Shown piece after piece: positions 1 to 4,967 of a DNA stretch of 5,172 nt (position 1 is the first letter of the stretch; the number at the start of each line of letters is the position of its first letter). The notes under the pieces are model-generated. The model was given only the letters and a program-made list of their open reading frames with translations, made no database searches and was not told where the DNA came from. The stretch is taken from assembly GCA_030425055.1 (NCBI GenBank), contig JAUHVN010000210.1, positions 1 through 5,172 on the forward strand. Reading direction: 5' to 3'. Made by a program: the position numbers and the translations under genes. This stretch comes from Actinomycetes bacterium (GTDB lineage Bacteria > Actinomycetota > Actinomycetes > Actinomycetales > Microbacteriaceae).

Positions 1-33
1 TGCGCGCAGGATGGCTACGATCGCTGGTCGTGA
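1..33 (+). CDS. 3' end of an upstream gene (partial)
   Basis: Reading frame 1 is open from the left edge and ends at a TGA at 31-33. It encodes only about ten residues, finishing in ...YDRWS, so the product cannot be named. Third codon positions are mostly G or C, as in the real genes here. The stop overlaps the GTG start of the next gene in the arrangement GTGA (30-33), a typical sign of translational coupling in actinobacterial operons. That overlap is the main support for calling this a real gene end. A chance open frame of 30 bases is possible. Confidence 0.4.
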   Translation, partial: CAQDGYDRWS

Positions 34-590
34 ACGTGATCTGGCGCACCCTTCTGGTGATGTTGATGGCGCGGCGCCGTCTGCGGCGCGAAGGTCGGCT
101 CGCACCGACCGCCATCGGCCGCGTGAAGCTGACGACGCTGCCGACCGACCTCGACATCCTCGGCCACATGAACAACGGCCGCTATCTGTCGCTCATGGAC
201 CTGGGGCGATGGGATCTGCTGGTGCGCACCGGGCTCATGGGCGCGATGCGGACCCACGGCTGGTACGCGGTGGTGTCGAGCGAGACGATCACGTTCCGCA
301 AGTCGCTCGAGGCGTGGCAGCGGTTCGACCTCGAGTCGCGGCTGATCGGCCATGACGAGAAGGCCGTCTACCTCGAGCACCGGTGCACTGTCGACGGCGA
401 GATCTATGCCCGGGCGATCGTGCGCGCACGGATGATGAAGCGGTCGGGCGGCACACTGTCGCACGAGGAGATGTTCGCCGCCGTCGGGCGTCCCGAGGGC
501 ATCCCCGATGTCGCCGACTGGATCCACGAATGGGCCGCGGCATCCGCCCTTCCGCCGACGCGCGCCGAAGCGCCCAGCATCTGGGCCTGA
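30..590 (+). CDS. Acyl-CoA thioesterase, hotdog fold (THEM6 / 4HBT_2-like)
   Basis: The 186-residue product looks like a hotdog-fold thioesterase of the 4-hydroxybenzoyl-CoA thioesterase superfamily, closest in appearance to the THEM6-type branch. These enzymes hydrolyse acyl-CoA thioesters to free acid and CoA, but the substrate cannot be read from the sequence. The signature is TDLDILGHMNNGRYLSLMD at residues 39-57: D42 is the likely catalytic acid, and GHMNN-x-x-Y starts the central helix. The rest of the fold follows, with strand segments around ETITFRKSL (85-93) and AVYLEHRCTVDGEIYARA (112-129). The first ~15 residues are hydrophobic and followed by Arg residues, so peripheral membrane contact is possible, as in THEM6. 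The GTG start overlaps the previous stop (GTGA), and no strong Shine-Dalgarno lies at the right distance, which fits coupled translation. The tail after ~165 is Ala/Pro-rich and probably outside the fold. Confidence 0.85.
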   Translation: MNVIWRTLLVMLMARRRLRREGRLAPTAIGRVKLTTLPTDLDILGHMNNGRYLSLMDLGRWDLLVRTGLMGAMRTHGWYAVVSSETITFRKSLEAWQRFDLESRLIGHDEKAVYLEHRCTVDGEIYARAIVRARMMKRSGGTLSHEEMFAAVGRPEGIPDVADWIHEWAAASALPPTRAEAPSIWA

Positions 591-675
591 CCGGAAGAGC
601 GCACGCACGGGGTGTCGCCGAGCGAGCAGGGCTGGTTCACTGGGGGCCACGCGAATCGCAGGGGAGGCGATCCGA
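591..675 (+). other. Short intergenic gap with ribosome binding site
   Basis: These 85 bases separate the thioesterase gene from the coiled-coil protein gene. I see no convincing -10 (TANNNT) element or strong hairpin, so the downstream pair may be read through from the thioesterase transcript. A purine-rich Shine-Dalgarno, AGGGGAGG, lies at 660-667 and sets the ATG at 676 as the start. It rules out the longer in-frame ORF that opens at 508. Confidence 0.5.
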
Positions 676-1119
676 ATGGCCAGCGACATCGTCCTGGAAG
701 ACGACGCGATCACACTGAAGGATGCCGACACGGTCACGATCGCGCAGGGCGATCGCCGGGTCGAGATCAATCTGCGCAGCAACCGCTCCCGGATGGTGGT
801 CGGATCCGACGAGGCGCCGGGGTTCCTCACGCTCGACGGCGACAATGCCCGCATCAGCATCATGCAGGGCGGGCTTGTCGCTCAGTCGGCCTCGGTGCGA
901 CAGAGCCTGTCGGTGGGCACCGGCGGGAGCGAGGGCGGCACGCATCCCGGTTCGATCCGGGTGACCAGCCGCACCGGGACCCTCCTGACGGTCGACGGTG
1001 CATCCGGCGAGATCGAGATCGAAGGGCACGGGAACCTGCTCGACCGTCTCGCCGAACTCGCGACCCTTCGGGCGACGGTGTCGCGCCTGGAGGCGAGGGT
1101 CCGCGCCCTGGAGTCCTGA
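676..1119 (+). CDS. Beta-repeat protein with C-terminal coiled coil, unknown function
   Basis: I do not recognise this 147-residue protein. The start is the ATG at 676, just after AGGGGAGG; the frame is open further upstream but without a ribosome site. Residues 1-115 are rich in alternating hydrophobic/polar strands and Gly/Asp turns. Two segments repeat the same pattern: GFLTLDGDNARISI (49-62) and TLLTVDGASGEIEI (102-115). This resembles stacked or trimeric beta structures such as those in fibre-like proteins. Residues 85-92 form a Gly/Ser-rich loop. The last ~27 residues (121-147) are a leucine heptad helix, LLDRLAELATLRATVSRL and onward, predicted to oligomerise. There is no signal peptide or membrane segment. 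The gene lies 3 bases before the cysteine-peptidase-like gene, so the two products are probably made together and may interact. A fibre or carrier role is inference only. Confidence 0.75.
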   Translation: MASDIVLEDDAITLKDADTVTIAQGDRRVEINLRSNRSRMVVGSDEAPGFLTLDGDNARISIMQGGLVAQSASVRQSLSVGTGGSEGGTHPGSIRVTSRTGTLLTVDGASGEIEIEGHGNLLDRLAELATLRATVSRLEARVRALES

Positions 1120-1122
1120 CCC

Positions 1123-2427
1123 GTGTCCGCCGCCTCGCTGCGGGCCCGCGTCCCGCGCTCGGGCGTCTCGGTGCGCGAGGCGGCCGCGTCGCCGTCGCCG
1201 ATCTCGCTGCGCCGGCTGATCGGCCGGCGGAAGGTCCTCACCCTCGATCGCCTCCGCTGCATCCGCAAGGAGGACCTCATCGGCCGGGACGAGGTGCGCC
1301 TCGAGATCCGGGTCGACGGGCAGTTCGAAGACTCCCTGCGCACGAAGCTCGGCAAGGGCGAGAGCGCGACGCTGCGCACGCGTGTGGAGTTCGATCGTGT
1401 CGTGGAGATCACGCTGTTCGACGAAGACATCTCGAAGCCGAGCAACTTCATCCGCTTCGACCACGACGACGAGCTGGGCAGCCACACGTTCACGTCGGTG
1501 GGTGACCGCGAGCGCGCATTCCACGAGGACGGGGCGCACTACGTGCTCGATGCGCACGTGAGGGACGGCGACCCGGGCGCGGCGACGACGGCATGGCAAC
1601 TTGTGGACGAGTTCGAGGCGTCCACCGCGCGCGGCGGGTGGCCCCGGCTCTCGAAGGCCACGATCATCGAGCAGATGCGAGATCGCCTCGCGCGTCCCTG
1701 GCGGGTGAACCAGGGGCCGACCAACACGTGCGCTCCGGCCGCCGTCGTCTTCGACCTGATCCGTCGGTCACCGCGGCGCTACGTGCGCCTCGTGCGCTCG
1801 CTCTACGAGACCGGCGAGTTCGTCATGAAGGACGGCACGCGCATCACGACGTCGCCGCAGCTGCGCGCGGCCGCGGCGCGCAGCGAGCCGACCGACGGCG
1901 GTGGGGCCTTCGCGGTGCCCGAGGTCGATTGGCTCGTGCTCGCCAGCATGCGCGAGAGCGCCAATGTCGCCTATACCGGACCCGAGACGTTCGACAATCT
2001 GGGATCGACGCACTGGGAGGTCGCGGGCTGGCTCTTCAAGCTCAACGGCTACAACCATGTGCGCTACTTCCCGGGTCCGCCACGTTTCGTCGCAGGTGTG
2101 CTGTCGCCCGCCGATGTGTCGGCGAGCGCCTGGATCGCAGCCGCGAGGAAGGCGCTGGACCGCGGTGGCGCCGCGCTCGCGAGCATCGACAGCAGCATGG
2201 TCGACTCGCAGCGACCCGGATGGTGGAGCTTCCCCGAGCACATCGTCGCGGTGCTCGATCGCCCGCAGCGCCGAGTCGATGGCGCATGGCCGCAGGACGT
2301 CCTGCCCCTCAGCAAGAACGTCCGCTACGTGACCTGGAGTTCGTTCACGTGGGGCGGCATCGTTCGACGGCAGACACGCGTCGACGACTTCGAGTCGGGC
2401 ATGTGGATGCTCATCACGGCATATTGA
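1123..2427 (+). CDS. C2-like domain plus papain-like cysteine peptidase protein
   Basis: This 434-residue protein has two visible parts after a basic, low-complexity N-terminus (1-35). Residues ~37-146 form a beta-rich domain with the feel of a C2 sandwich: LTLDRLRCIRKEDLIGRDEV (39-58), then LFDEDISKP (98-106) and DHDDELG (113-119). The acidic loops could bind calcium. Residues ~175-434 look like a papain-fold peptidase. NQGPTNTCAPAAVVFDLI (196-213) gives the usual Gln (Q197) five residues before the nucleophile C203 at the start of a helix, and PEHIVAVLD (371-379) supplies H373. A late VTWSSFTWGG (403-412) sits where papains carry their Asn-Ser-Trp-Gly stretch. I cannot assign the third catalytic residue. 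There is no signal peptide or membrane helix. The GTG start follows GGAG (1110-1113) and lies 3 bases after the previous stop, so it is co-translated with the coiled-coil protein. Protease, transglutaminase-like or inactive roles all remain possible. Confidence 0.72.
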   Translation: MSAASLRARVPRSGVSVREAAASPSPISLRRLIGRRKVLTLDRLRCIRKEDLIGRDEVRLEIRVDGQFEDSLRTKLGKGESATLRTRVEFDRVVEITLFDEDISKPSNFIRFDHDDELGSHTFTSVGDRERAFHEDGAHYVLDAHVRDGDPGAATTAWQLVDEFEASTARGGWPRLSKATIIEQMRDRLARPWRVNQGPTNTCAPAAVVFDLIRRSPRRYVRLVRSLYETGEFVMKDGTRITTSPQLRAAAARSEPTDGGGAFAVPEVDWLVLASMRESANVAYTGPETFDNLGSTHWEVAGWLFKLNGYNHVRYFPGPPRFVAGVLSPADVSASAWIAAARKALDRGGAALASIDSSMVDSQRPGWWSFPEHIVAVLDRPQRRVDGAWPQDVLPLSKNVRYVTWSSFTWGGIVRRQTRVDDFESGMWMLITAY

Positions 2428-2450
2428 CGGCCACGCAACGCGCGTAGCCC
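2424..2450 (+). promoter_or_regulatory. Weak candidate promoter for the membrane coiled-coil gene
   Basis: TTGACG at 2424-2429, overlapping the stop codon of the peptidase-like gene, matches a -35 box in five of six positions. TAGCCC at 2445-2450 is a poor -10 with a short 15-base spacer. It is the best candidate seen in the gap, but a transcript start here is unproven. Confidence 0.2.
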
Positions 2451-2464
2451 ACGCGTCGGCGGTG

Positions 2465-2502
2465 CGCAAGCCCTTGCCCGGCAGGGGCGGTTGCGGCTTG
2501 CG
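2465..2502 (+). repeat. Intergenic inverted repeat (stem-loop)
   Basis: A perfect 8-base inverted repeat, CGCAAGCC at 2465-2472 and GGCTTGCG at 2495-2502, encloses a 22-base loop. Inside the loop GCCC (2476-2479) can pair with GGGC (2485-2488) as a second small stem. It lies 38 bases after the peptidase-like gene. It could terminate that transcript or shape the leader of the next gene. There is no U-tract, so an intrinsic terminator of the classic kind is not shown. Confidence 0.45.
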
Positions 2503-2512
2503 TGGAGCGGTG

Positions 2513-2534
2513 CCGGCCCGACCCCCGGGGCCGG
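2513..2534 (+). repeat. GC-rich hairpin just before the ribosome binding site
   Basis: CCGGCCC at 2513-2519 and GGGCCGG at 2528-2534 form a 7-base GC-only stem with an 8-base loop. It ends about six bases before the GGAAGGAGG ribosome site of the next gene. It could be part of a terminator for upstream transcription or a structured leader affecting translation. It sits directly downstream of the 2465-2502 stem-loop. In DNA this GC-rich, short GC stems arise by chance, so its function is uncertain. Confidence 0.4.
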
Positions 2535-2555
2535 ACCCACCGGAAGGAGGGTGTC

Positions 2556-3071
2556 ATGGACACCACCGCACTCATCTGGCTCATCGTCGGGATCGTCGTC
2601 GTCGCGGCGGTCGCCGTCCTCGTCGCCGTGCTCGTCTCACGCCGCCGCTCGGCGCGCCACGAGCAGCGTCAGCACGAGAAGGCCGAGGAGCTGCGTCAGC
2701 AGGCCGAAGCCGCGCGGCTCGACGCGCAGGAGCGCGAGGCTCGTGAAGCGAAGGCGCGGGCGGATGCCGCATCCGCGGCCGCGGCGGCCGAGCAGGCCAA
2801 GGCGCGCGCCGTCGAGGCCGACCTCGAGGCGAAGCGCCAGGCCGACACCATCGACGGTCACGCCGCCGAGGCCGCGGAGCGACGCGCCGAGGCGGAGGAG
2901 TACGCCCGGAAGGCCGACGAGATCGACCCCGCCGTCGCCGCCGACCACGACGCCGACCATCCGCCGATCACGCGGAAGCGACTGCACGACGACGAGACCG
3001 TGGTCGTGGACGACGCCGGCGACGCGGATGCCTCAGAGCGGCGCCGCGCCGCCACCTCCGGACCGGCCTGA
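2556..3071 (+). CDS. Single-pass membrane protein with long Ala/Glu/Arg coiled coil
   Basis: The 171-residue product is unnamed. Residues 6-28 form one hydrophobic helix (WLIVGIVVVAAVAVLVAVLV) followed at once by SRRRSAR, so the N-terminus should face out and the rest lie in the cytoplasm by the positive-inside rule. Residues ~35-125 are a charged, alanine-rich helix with EA/AE/AR repeats, predicted to be a coiled coil or a long single helix. The last ~45 residues are acidic and probably disordered, including DDETVVVDDAGDADASE. The ATG at 2556 follows a near-perfect Shine-Dalgarno, GGAAGGAGG (2542-2550), which rejects the longer in-frame ORF opening at 2502. The gene stands alone between structured gaps and is convergent with the next gene. 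An envelope scaffold or stress-type role is a guess; low-complexity composition makes homology hard to judge. Confidence 0.8.
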   Translation: MDTTALIWLIVGIVVVAAVAVLVAVLVSRRRSARHEQRQHEKAEELRQQAEAARLDAQEREAREAKARADAASAAAAAEQAKARAVEADLEAKRQADTIDGHAAEAAERRAEAEEYARKADEIDPAVAADHDADHPPITRKRLHDDETVVVDDAGDADASERRRAATSGPA

Positions 3072-3087
3072 CCGAGGCTGATTCGGA

Positions 3088-3112
3088 GAGACCCGCGCCG
3101 AGCCCGGGTCTC
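3088..3112. terminator. Candidate bidirectional terminator hairpin
   Basis: GAGACCCG at 3088-3095 pairs exactly with CGGGTCTC at 3105-3112 around a 9-base loop. It sits in the 57-base gap between two convergent genes, ending at 3071 (+) and 3129 (-), the position expected of a shared terminator. It has no run of T on either strand, which is common for actinobacterial terminators but makes the call less certain. Confidence 0.5.
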
Positions 3113-3128
3113 CGTCGAGAAGGTGCGG

Positions 3129-3440
3129 CTACGCGCCCGACGGAGGCTCGGGCTCGTCGACGATGCTGAGACCCGCCGGCGAGTTCGCAGACTTGGCGAG
3201 CGCCTCGAGCCAGGCCGGGTTCAAGCGCGGCTGGCGTCCGCCGAAGTACTCGAACGCGAGTGAGATGTTCGGACTCAGCCACACCGAGGTGCGACCCATG
3301 CCCGAACGGTCCGGGTCGGTCCAGGTGAACGAGAACTGCTCGCCGCGGCGCAGCTTGCCCCAGATGACGACCTGGAGGTGCGCGAGGATGCGGTCGTCGA
3401 TCGCGACCGTGAGCTTGGAGTCGTAGGTGAGCGTGCCCAT
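3129..3440 (-). CDS. Small MGTL-type conserved protein, paralog 1
   Basis: This 103-residue protein is clearly paralogous to the one at 4662-4967. Shared positions include MGTLxY at the start, AIDDRxLAHL (residues 13-22), VIxxKLRR, SVWLSP and FEY, and near the end ANSxxGLxIVxEPE. I associate this pattern with a small family common in Microbacteriaceae (possibly DUF7882), some members of which carry the label 'ATP-dependent DNA ligase'. Nothing here supports that: it is far too short and lacks a KxDG nucleotidyl-lysine motif. The function is unknown. The frame stays open to 3500, but I place the start at the ATG 3438-3440. That gives the same MGTL N-terminus as the paralog, and a TAGGGT element sits 7 bases upstream. 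Conserved Trp, Phe and Leu suggest a compact mixed alpha/beta fold; there is no signal peptide or membrane helix. Confidence 0.8.
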   Translation of the reverse strand: MGTLTYDSKLTVAIDDRILAHLQVVIWGKLRRGEQFSFTWTDPDRSGMGRTSVWLSPNISLAFEYFGGRQPRLNPAWLEALAKSANSPAGLSIVDEPEPPSGA

Positions 3441-3567
3441 CGGCACCACCCTAGCCCGCCGACCGCGTGAGCGACGAGCGGCGAAAGCGGCATAGTACAC
3501 GTTCGAAGCCGCTGTGTCTGGTGTTGCGTCGATGCGATATGCATCCCAATCTGTATGGGTGGATATC
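3441..3567. other. Divergent intergenic region
   Basis: These 127 bases lie between the divergent starts of the small MGTL-type gene (-) and the EAL gene (+). It is locally more AT-rich than its surroundings, around 3490-3570. TAGTAC (3493-3498) and the palindrome TTCGAA (3502-3507) stand out, but I cannot set a -10/-35 pair for the EAL gene with confidence. GGTGGA at 3558-3563 serves as a plausible ribosome site for the GTG at 3568. Confidence 0.4.
3448..3453 (-). promoter_or_regulatory. Candidate -10 box, probably leaderless start
   Basis: On the minus strand TAGGGT (3453 down to 3448) fits the actinobacterial -10 pattern TANNNT and is followed by only 7 bases before the ATG at 3440. The same element and spacing precede the paralog at 4662. 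Transcription would start at or next to the start codon. No good -35 is visible. GGTGGT between the box and the ATG could also be read as a weak ribosome site. Confidence 0.42.
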
Positions 3568-4332
3568 GTGAGCGACTTGGGGAACGAGCTGCGTGCTGCG
3601 CTGACGGGCGGCCAGCTGACCGTCGAATATCAGCCGCAGTTCGAGCTCGAGGGCGCCACGGCCACCCCGGGCCGGCCCGTCGCGGTGGAGGCGCTGTGCC
3701 GCTGGCACCACCCCACGCGCGGACTCGTCATGCCCGACGTCTTCATCCCCGTCGCCGAGCGCGAGCACATCATCACCGCGCTCGACGCCCACGTGCTGCT
3801 GGTCGCCGCGCAGCAGGTGCGGCAGTGGCAGCTCGACGGATACGCGCTCGGACTGTCGGTGAACGCCTCGCCGACGCACATGTCGCCGGAGTACGCGGAC
3901 GCCGTGATCGACGCGCTCGACGACCTCGGTCTCTCGCACGGCTCGCTCGCCATCGAGATCACGGAGTCGCCGGCCCCGCAGCTCGCACCCGAGGCGATCG
4001 CGATCCTTCCCCGCCTGCGATCGGAGGGGATCGCCGTCTCTCTCGACGACTTCGGCGGAGGTGACACCACGATCGACATGCTCGACGCCCTGCCGATCGA
4101 CGAGATCAAGATCGACCGATCGATCACGCAGCGCACGGACGACGACGCCGACCACGAGGTGGCAGCCGTGGTCGCCCACGCCGAGCGCCAGGGTTGGCGC
4201 GTCGTGGCCGAGGGCATCGAGACCGAGGACGACCTCGAGCGGTCGCGCCGACGCGGATGCCACCGCGGTCAGGGGTTCCTGTGGGGTCCTCCCGTGCCCG
4301 CTCCGCGTCTCGAGGAGATGCTCGCGGGATGA
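3568..4332 (+). CDS. Stand-alone EAL-domain c-di-GMP phosphodiesterase
   Basis: The 254-residue product is almost entirely one EAL domain, which hydrolyses cyclic di-GMP to pGpG using divalent metal ions. Key positions are present, numbered from the GTG at 3568: the signature E41-A-L, N99 in SVNAS, E130 and E133 in EITES, D160-D161 in LDDFGGG, K181 in IKIDRS, E215 and E218 in AEGIE, and Q235 in GQGF. Together these predict an active enzyme rather than a binding-only receptor. One oddity is loop 6, DDFGGGDTT instead of the usual DDFGTGYSS. There is no GGDEF, PAS, GAF or membrane segment in the frame, so it is probably cytosolic and regulated by expression or by partner proteins. The start is uncertain: the GTG at 3568 follows GGTGGA, while in-frame ATG 3532 or GTG 3514 would add 12 or 18 residues. 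A GGDEF gene lies about 600 bases downstream on the other strand. Confidence 0.9.
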   Translation: MSDLGNELRAALTGGQLTVEYQPQFELEGATATPGRPVAVEALCRWHHPTRGLVMPDVFIPVAEREHIITALDAHVLLVAAQQVRQWQLDGYALGLSVNASPTHMSPEYADAVIDALDDLGLSHGSLAIEITESPAPQLAPEAIAILPRLRSEGIAVSLDDFGGGDTTIDMLDALPIDEIKIDRSITQRTDDDADHEVAAVVAHAERQGWRVVAEGIETEDDLERSRRRGCHRGQGFLWGPPVPAPRLEEMLAG

Positions 4333-4353
4333 GCCGCGTGCCGGCAGCGGCGG
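4333..4353. other. Convergent gap with small inverted repeat
   Basis: Only 21 bases separate the convergent stops of the EAL gene and the 85-residue gene. GCCGC (4333-4337) can pair with GCGGC (4347-4351) around a 9-base loop containing the palindrome TGCCGGCA. It is a weak candidate for a shared terminator. Its short stem and lack of a T-run leave it unproven. Confidence 0.25.
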
Positions 4354-4611
4354 TCAGATCCCGGTGAACTCGTCTCCGTGATCGTCGGCGCGGTCTTCGA
4401 CCGGAGCGTCGGCGACCTCGATCTGGCTCCAGGTCACCGGCATCCCCGGCGAGAAGAGGATGTCGATGCCGGGTCCGCCGCGCAACGGCGGCACATTCAC
4501 GTACCCGCCACCGGCCTTGATCGCATCGAGGATGTTCTGCTTGAGCTCGGTGACCGGCTCGGGCAGGAAGTAGTCACGGCCGTCGACGGTCAGTCGGTTC
4601 ACGATCGCCAT
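4354..4611 (-). CDS. Small conserved-looking protein (85 aa), unknown function
   Basis: I cannot name this 85-residue protein. It begins MAIVNRLTVDGRDYFLP and continues with a helix, ELKQNILDAIKAGGGYVNVP, then a strand-like FSPGMPVTWSQIEV (53-66) and an acidic tail ending DDHGDEFTGI. The pattern (strand, helix, Gly loop, strand, 'TPG-PVT'-like segment) resembles small single-domain actinobacterial proteins I have seen without assigned role, so it is probably a real folded protein. The codon bias is normal for the window. The start is the ATG at 4609-4611; the minus-strand TACGCT box 6 bases upstream suggests leaderless expression. It converges on the EAL gene with a 21-base gap and diverges from the second MGTL-type gene with a 50-base gap. 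Confidence 0.72.
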   Translation of the reverse strand: MAIVNRLTVDGRDYFLPEPVTELKQNILDAIKAGGGYVNVPPLRGGPGIDILFSPGMPVTWSQIEVADAPVEDRADDHGDEFTGI

Positions 4612-4617
4612 GACCCC

Positions 4618-4623
4618 AGCGTA
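4618..4623 (-). promoter_or_regulatory. Candidate -10 box for the 85-residue gene
   Basis: On the minus strand TACGCT (4623 down to 4618) fits TANNNT and is followed by exactly 6 bases before the ATG at 4611, so transcription would begin on the A of the start codon. There is no convincing -35. It lies back to back with the box at 4649-4654 within a 50-base divergent region. Confidence 0.35.
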
Positions 4624-4648
4624 GCCACGTGCACCGGCATCGGCACCG

Positions 4649-4654
4649 TAGGAT
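4649..4654 (+). promoter_or_regulatory. Candidate -10 box for the second MGTL-type gene
   Basis: TAGGAT at 4649-4654 is a good actinobacterial -10 and lies 7 bases before the GTG at 4662, the same spacing as TAGGGT before the paralog at 3440. A leaderless mRNA is the simplest reading. AGGA within the box (4650-4653) could instead act as a Shine-Dalgarno 8 bases before the GTG, so the two readings cannot be separated from sequence alone. Confidence 0.42.
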
Positions 4655-4661
4655 CGACGGC

Positions 4662-4967
4662 GTGGGTACCTTGCACTACGGATCGCCGTCGGTCGAGTTC
4701 GCGATCGACGACCGCACGCTCGCCCATCTCGAGCTCGTGATCCTCGCCAAACTGCGTCGTCAGGAGTCGCTGTCCTTCGCGCTCACCGACGAAGAGACAA
4801 GCATCCGGCGCTCAGTGTGGCTCTCGCCGTCGTCGACCCTCCGCTTCGAGTACGACGCGCCGATGCCCGAGATCAACCGGCTGTGGCTGCAGGAGCTCGT
4901 CGACACGGCGAACTCGTCGGGCGGGCTGCGCATCGTGCCCGAGCCCGAACTGCCCGAGTCACGCTGA
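4662..4967 (+). CDS. Small MGTL-type conserved protein, paralog 2
   Basis: This 101-residue protein is the paralog of the product at 3129-3440. I chose the GTG at 4662, which gives MGTLHYGS and lines up with MGTLTYDS of the other copy; the longer ORF from 4629 would add eleven His/Arg-rich residues with no counterpart. Conserved blocks in order are AIDDRTLAHLELVI (residues 14-27), KLRR (30-33), SVWLSPSSTLRFEY (about 51-64), a W-L-x-x-L segment, and ANSSGGLRIVPEPELP near the end. Relative to paralog 1 it has a two-residue deletion in the central Thr-Asp-rich loop. The function is unknown, and the 'ATP-dependent DNA ligase' label sometimes given to such proteins is not supported by any ligase motif. 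Its 3' end overlaps the end of the convergent GGDEF gene by 9 bases. Confidence 0.8.
   Translation: MGTLHYGSPSVEFAIDDRTLAHLELVILAKLRRQESLSFALTDEETSIRRSVWLSPSSTLRFEYDAPMPEINRLWLQELVDTANSSGGLRIVPEPELPESR

Noticed and set aside
676..1119. Coiled-coil protein as part of a prophage tail
   Set aside because: The fibre-like look is suggestive, but no capsid, terminase, baseplate, lysis or integrase genes are nearby and the neighbours are ordinary chromosomal genes.
637..1599. Long minus-strand open frame (320 codons) opposite the two-gene unit
   Set aside because: It lies antisense to two genes with clear ribosome sites and domain structure. Long antisense frames are expected in DNA of this GC content, and its translation shows no recognisable motifs.
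3451..4263. Long minus-strand open frame opposite the EAL gene
   Set aside because: The plus strand encodes an unmistakable EAL domain; the antisense product is Arg/Asp/Val-rich with no motif and is a GC-driven shadow.
3129..4967. 'ATP-dependent DNA ligase' label for the two MGTL-type proteins
   Set aside because: At ~100 residues they are too short for a ligase catalytic core, and neither has the KxDG motif. The label, as I remember it for similar proteins, looks like a propagated misannotation.
3129..4967. Inverted paralogs as ends of a mobile element
   Set aside because: Similarity is at protein level between intact genes. There is no transposase, no matching terminal nucleotide repeat and no target-site duplication visible.
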